DNA from: Streptomyces sp. H39-S7
GTDB lineage: Bacteria > Actinomycetota > Actinomycetes > Streptomycetales > Streptomycetaceae
NCBI RefSeq assembly: GCF_027158205.1
Contig: NZ_JAPVLU010000035.1
Coordinates: 1-64,000, forward strand
Direction of reading: 5' to 3'
Length of the DNA stretch: 64,000 bases
Shown: one piece after another, positions 60,589-64,000 of the stretch
Position numbering within the stretch: the stretch's first letter is position 1
How the letters are laid out: every line of letters starts with the position of its first letter
The notes under the pieces: generated by a model
What the model was told of the DNA's origin: nothing
The model's database searches: none
Seen by the model: the letters and a program-made list of their open reading frames with translations, nothing else
Position numbers and translations under genes: made by a program

Positions 60589-61983
60589 TCAGGCGGCAGG
60601 GGTGTTGAGGACGTACTCGCGCGAGGCGTGCACCGCGTCGCGCAGGGTTGGCAGGTCGACGTCGAGGACCCGGCCGTTCCACTTGCGCGGTACACCGTTG
60701 ATGAGGACGGCGCTGATGTTGCGGGCGTCCGAGCCCAGCACAACGGTGCCGATGGGGTCGTTCAGCGGCATGTTGTTGAGGTCCTCGGCCCGGATGACCA
60801 GCAGGTCGGCCTTCTTGCCCGGGGTGAGGGAACCGGTGACGCCCTGGAGGCCGTTGGTGCGGGCGCCTTGGAGGGTGGCGAAGTCCAGGACGTCGTGGGT
60901 GGTGATGCGGGCCGGCTGCCGGCCGGTGCCGTAGACGGCGTTGACCGCGCGCATGCGCTGGATGGTGTGCAGGGCCCGCATCTGCGTGAACATGTCGCTC
61001 GCCAGGGCGACTTCGACGTCGATACTCAGACCGGGACGGACACCCACGGACAGGGCCTCGTCGATCGCGGGGATCGCGGTCTCCAGCCCGATCTGGGCGT
61101 CCGAGGTGGGGGCCAGCGCGATGGTCGTGCCGCTGTCCCCGATCGCTTGCCACGCCAGGGTGCTCAGGCCGGTTGCGTGGATGAGGGTGACGTCCGGGCC
61201 CAGGAGGCCGTCCTTCGCCCAGCGCAGGACCGCCTGGGAGGAGGACGTACCGAAGACGGCGTCCACGCTCACGGCGATCCCCAGGTCCCTTGCCGTGCGG
61301 GCGAGTTCGGGACCGTACGCGAGAGTCGGGCCGGCGATCTCGTCGGTGGCCAGGGCGGCCAGGCGCAGCGTAAGCAACTGGTCGTCGCCGGCGAAGTACC
61401 GGTCCTTGAGGCGGGTGAGGTCCTGGGGCCACTGCCTGTCCCAGTCACCGAAGTGCGGGCCCATGGAGGCGTGCACCCCGCGGATGCCTGTGTCGACGAG
61501 GGCCTGGACCGCCGCGTCGGAGTGCTCGCGGGTGCGGGAGTTGTGGGAGAAGTCGAGCATGCACGTGATGCCGCTGTCGATCGCGGTCAGGGCGGCCAGC
61601 CGGGTGCCGACGTACATGTCCTGCGGTCGGTAGCTAGGGGCGTGGCCGGCCAGGGTGGACATCACGTAGCGGCCGAGGTCGTCGACGTCCGGCATGATCC
61701 GTCGCAGCTGGGTCTGCCAGGCATGCCGGTGGGTGTCGACGAAGCCCGGCGTGAGGACGGTGCCGGCGGCGTCGACGACCACCGCGCCGTCCCGGCTCAG
61801 GTCAGGGCCGACCGCGGTGATCGTGTCGCCCTCGACGAGCAGGTCGGCGCTGTCCAGGACACCTCGCTCGGGGTCCATGGTGACGATGGTCGCGCCGGTG
61901 AACACGATGCGCCGGTTCGGGTCGGCGGACCGGCGCCGGAGCTGTTCGAGCACGGCGGGGCTGGTGGTGTCGGAGGCGGTCAC
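60589..61983 (-). CDS. Amidohydrolase, cytosine/TRZ-ATZ deaminase-like
   Basis: A metal-dependent hydrolase of 464 residues: a beta-sandwich N-terminus (IVFTGATIVTMDPERGVLDS), metal site TPGFVDTHRHAWQTQL, SGITCMLDFSHNS, LIHATGLSTLAW, TSDAQIGLETAIP, and the terminal TPGKKADLLVIRAEDLN. The HxH and later His/Asp residues fit the cytosine-deaminase/S-adenosylhomocysteine-deaminase branch. It hydrolyses C-N or C-Cl bonds of ring compounds. The exact substrate is unknown. GTG 61983 is assigned. It stands alone and its end converges with the XRE gene. Confidence 0.88.
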   Translation of the reverse strand: MTASDTTSPAVLEQLRRRSADPNRRIVFTGATIVTMDPERGVLDSADLLVEGDTITAVGPDLSRDGAVVVDAAGTVLTPGFVDTHRHAWQTQLRRIMPDVDDLGRYVMSTLAGHAPSYRPQDMYVGTRLAALTAIDSGITCMLDFSHNSRTREHSDAAVQALVDTGIRGVHASMGPHFGDWDRQWPQDLTRLKDRYFAGDDQLLTLRLAALATDEIAGPTLAYGPELARTARDLGIAVSVDAVFGTSSSQAVLRWAKDGLLGPDVTLIHATGLSTLAWQAIGDSGTTIALAPTSDAQIGLETAIPAIDEALSVGVRPGLSIDVEVALASDMFTQMRALHTIQRMRAVNAVYGTGRQPARITTHDVLDFATLQGARTNGLQGVTGSLTPGKKADLLVIRAEDLNNMPLNDPIGTVVLGSDARNISAVLINGVPRKWNGRVLDVDLPTLRDAVHASREYVLNTPAA

Positions 61984-62073
61984 GGGAGGTCCTGTTCGTC
62001 ATGCCAGGGCGGTGGGGCCGGCGCGGGTGGGTGATGACCCCAGCGTCGTCCCGTCCGACGCCCGCAACCAGGA

Positions 62074-62112
62074 CGCCCTCTGCCCAGGTACAGCACACCT
62101 GGGCAGAGGGCG
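62074..62112 (-). terminator. Intrinsic terminator of the amidase gene
   Basis: A perfect 16-bp stem (CGCCCTCTGCCCAGGT) with a 7-nt loop, 8 bp after the amidase stop. Confidence 0.85.
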
Positions 62113-62120
62113 CGGATGCC

Positions 62121-64000
62121 TCAGCCGATGAGGGCGTTGTACATCTGCCAGCCGGTGGTGACGAGCGAGCGGGCGGCGAAGGGTGCTGCCGCGTTGCCGG
62201 TTCCGCGGTAGAGCCAGAGCTTGCCGGTGGTGTCGCGGGCGAGCAGGTCCGCCTTGCCGTCGCCGCTCAGGTCGGACGTGCCGACGATGAGGTTGTGCAT
62301 CTGCCAGCCGGTACCGATCTTCAGACGCGCGGCCCAGGGCGCGGCGGGGTTGCCGGTGCCGCGGTAGAGCCAGAGGTTGCCGGTGGTGTCCCGGGCGATG
62401 AGATCGGGTTTTCCGTCACCGGTCAGATCGGCTCCGCCCACCAGCATGTTGTGCATCTGCCAGCCGGTGCCGATCTTCAGACGGGTGGCGAAGGGCGCGG
62501 CGGGGTTGCCGGTACCGCGGTAGAGCCAGAGGACTCCGGCGGTGTCCCGGGCGATCAGGTCCGGCTTGGCGTCCCCGGACACGTCACCCACGCCGATCAG
62601 CCCGTTGTACATCTGCCAGCCGGTCCCGGCCTTGACGCGTGCGGCGAAGGGGGCCGCGATGTTCCCGGTGCCCTTGTAGTACCACAGCGTTCCGGAGGGC
62701 TCGCGCGCGATCAGGTCGCCGCTCCCGTTGGCGCGGAATCCGGACAGGTCGATCAGGGCGTTGTAGCCCTGCCAGCCGGCACTGAGCCGGTAGCGGTACA
62801 GGAACGGAACGCCGGCCGTGCCGCTGCCCTGGTACTGCCACATCACACCGGAGTTGTCCCGGGCGATCAGGTCGGAGCGGGTGGTGGTGCCGGCCGCGCG
62901 GGTGCTGCTGATCTGCTGCACGTCGTCGGCCCGCACCCAGGCGAGGCGGTGGTTGTAGCGGATCGGGATGAACTTGGTCGTTCCGGTGACGAGCTTGTGG
63001 TCGCCGGGGGCGCTGTTGTCGTAGTTCATGGCGTAGAAGTAGTCCCCGGCCGCGGCCGGGCCGCCGGGCACATAGGACTGGCCCGCCTTGATGCTGTACT
63101 TCGTCAGCGCCTTGTCGGTGTCCGTCTGGACCGGGACGTCGGTGCCGGTGTAGTCGGCCGTCTGCGGGTAGGCCCTGCCGTACACGGGAATCGTCGCGAG
63201 CCCGGCCTTGGGGGTCACGAGGGGCTGAGCGGCCGCGCCCACCGGGGCGGTGAGCTGCCCGCCGGGGTTGTAGAACCAGCCCTGCTTGCCGCCGTACCAG
63301 ATCGCCGTCCAGTCGCCCTTGACCGCTGCGACCACGTAGTGGCCTCCGGTGACGGCCTTGGCGGCCCAGTCCGGGCCCTGCGTGCTGCCTGCGGCGCCCG
63401 AGCGCAGATACGGATCCGCGATCAGTGCCGAGCTGGTGGAGGCGTCGGAGTACAGGTAGAGGAAGTTCGCCGGGCGCGGCGTCTGCGTCACACAGGTGGG
63501 CGAGCAGTACACGATGGGCGGCTGGTTGGCCGTGGTGAACGGCGGCGCGATGGTGATCTCCTGGCCGGCCAGGACGGGGCTGCCCCCGCCGCCGTCACCG
63601 GTCGGCACGCCCATCAGGGAGAAGTAGTGGTTCCAGTCCCAGTAGGGGCCCGGGTCCCAGTGCATGCCGCCCACGTAGGCGTCGATCGGGCCGGGCACCT
63701 CGTCGTGGCCGATGATGTGCTCGCGGTCCAGCGGAATGCCGAACCGGGTGGCGAGGTACTTCACCAGCGCCGCCGACGACTCGTACTGCGACTCGCTGTA
63801 CCAGGACCCCGCCTTGATCGCGAAGCCTTCGTGCTCGACGCCGATCGCATGCATGTTGACGGTTTTGTTGCCGGCGTGCCAGGCGGTGTCCTTGGTGGGC
63901 ACCATCTGGGTCACCAGGCCGTCGGAAGCGCGGATCAGGTAGTGCGCGCTCGCGTACGTCGCCGGGTTCTGGAACGTGCTCAGCGAGCCGTCGTAGCCGC
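62121..64000 (-). CDS. N-acetylmuramoyl-L-alanine amidase with five FG-GAP-like repeats, N-terminus outside window
   Basis: The frame is open to the window edge, so the start and any signal peptide lie beyond. The visible N-terminal part is an Amidase_2/PGRP zinc domain (ASAHYLIRASDGLVTQMV, DTAWHAGN, AIGVEHEGF, HIIGHDEVPG, MHWDPGPYWDW). An SH3-like middle with Tyr/Trp-rich strands follows. Five ~51-residue repeats come at the end, each starting DLIARD and holding LWLYRGTGN and TGWQMxN. These form an FG-GAP/VCBS-type propeller or lectin-like binding domain. It cleaves the amide between muramic acid and the stem peptide in walls, its own or foreign. Confidence 0.92.
   Translation of the reverse strand, partial: GYDGSLSTFQNPATYASAHYLIRASDGLVTQMVPTKDTAWHAGNKTVNMHAIGVEHEGFAIKAGSWYSESQYESSAALVKYLATRFGIPLDREHIIGHDEVPGPIDAYVGGMHWDPGPYWDWNHYFSLMGVPTGDGGGGSPVLAGQEITIAPPFTTANQPPIVYCSPTCVTQTPRPANFLYLYSDASTSSALIADPYLRSGAAGSTQGPDWAAKAVTGGHYVVAAVKGDWTAIWYGGKQGWFYNPGGQLTAPVGAAAQPLVTPKAGLATIPVYGRAYPQTADYTGTDVPVQTDTDKALTKYSIKAGQSYVPGGPAAAGDYFYAMNYDNSAPGDHKLVTGTTKFIPIRYNHRLAWVRADDVQQISSTRAAGTTTRSDLIARDNSGVMWQYQGSGTAGVPFLYRYRLSAGWQGYNALIDLSGFRANGSGDLIAREPSGTLWYYKGTGNIAAPFAARVKAGTGWQMYNGLIGVGDVSGDAKPDLIARDTAGVLWLYRGTGNPAAPFATRLKIGTGWQMHNMLVGGADLTGDGKPDLIARDTTGNLWLYRGTGNPAAPWAARLKIGTGWQMHNLIVGTSDLSGDGKADLLARDTTGKLWLYRGTGNAAAPFAARSLVTTGWQMYNALIG

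Noticed and set aside
1..64000. CRISPR arrays, integrases, intact insertion sequences, rRNA or tRNA genes
   Set aside because: None seen on either strand; no spaced repeat arrays, transposase motifs or RNA-gene landmarks.

Overview
The window is high-GC actinobacterial DNA, very probably from Streptomyces or a close relative such as Kitasatospora or Streptacidiphilus. The evidence is codon use with strong G/C third positions, GTG/TTG starts behind GGAGG-type sites, twin-arginine and CBM13-bearing secreted enzymes, a SigJ-type ECF sigma factor, and a vancomycin-resistance locus of the Streptomyces type. No rRNA, tRNA, CRISPR array, prophage or intact insertion sequence was found.

Layout. 1-3.3 kb: a secreted GH5/CBM13 enzyme (cut by the window edge) and a cytoplasmic GH35 beta-galactosidase. 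3.4-8.6 kb: an FtsX/LolD-type ABC exporter divergent from a NarL-type two-component system. 8.7-16.7 kb: redox and stress genes (F420/NADP reductase-like protein, SigJ, FMN reductase, NmrA-type protein, LysR, SnoaL-like protein, glutathionyl-hydroquinone reductase-like protein). Among these lie four gene remnants, two of them internal-deletion derivatives that keep both ends. 17-29 kb: a sulfur-scavenging locus. It holds an amino-acid-type ABC transporter, a SolA-like amine oxidase, a GNAT, an LLM flavin monooxygenase, divergent metY-metX, and a Tat-exported sulfatase with its formylglycine-generating enzyme. Both operons start with a short leader peptide of the VDxxRVxSxxC type. 29-37.5 kb: small hydrolases, VOC and DinB-like proteins, an MFS exporter with a divergent LysR regulator, and lipoproteins. 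37.7-46.1 kb: glycoside hydrolases (PA14-GH2-LamG, GH31-CBM35-CBM13) on either side of an orphan substrate-binding protein without a signal peptide. 46.2-56.8 kb: a Ser/Thr kinase and a complete glycopeptide-resistance locus: vanX-A-H and vanJ, vanK, vanR-S and an extra murF. 56.8-64 kb: a TetR/quinone-oxidoreductase pair, an XRE regulator beside two small proteins, an amidohydrolase and a secreted amidase with FG-GAP-like repeats (cut by the window edge).

How the parts work together. VanS/VanR sense glycopeptide. VanH makes D-lactate, VanA makes D-Ala-D-Lac, VanX removes D-Ala-D-Ala, MurF can load the depsipeptide onto the UDP-muramyl tripeptide, VanK cross-bridges the new termini and VanJ gives lipid-linked protection. 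Three 47-bp promoter blocks, each ending exactly at an ATG, precede vanH, vanK and a 27-codon leader ORF that is coupled to murF. In the sulfur locus, organic sulfur is imported, oxidised or desulfated and assimilated through O-acetylhomoserine.

Three otherwise sound genes or gene pairs (metY/metX, the GNAT, the GH2 enzyme) each carry a one-base frameshift, two of them in homopolymer runs. Sequencing error must be excluded before they are called mutants.
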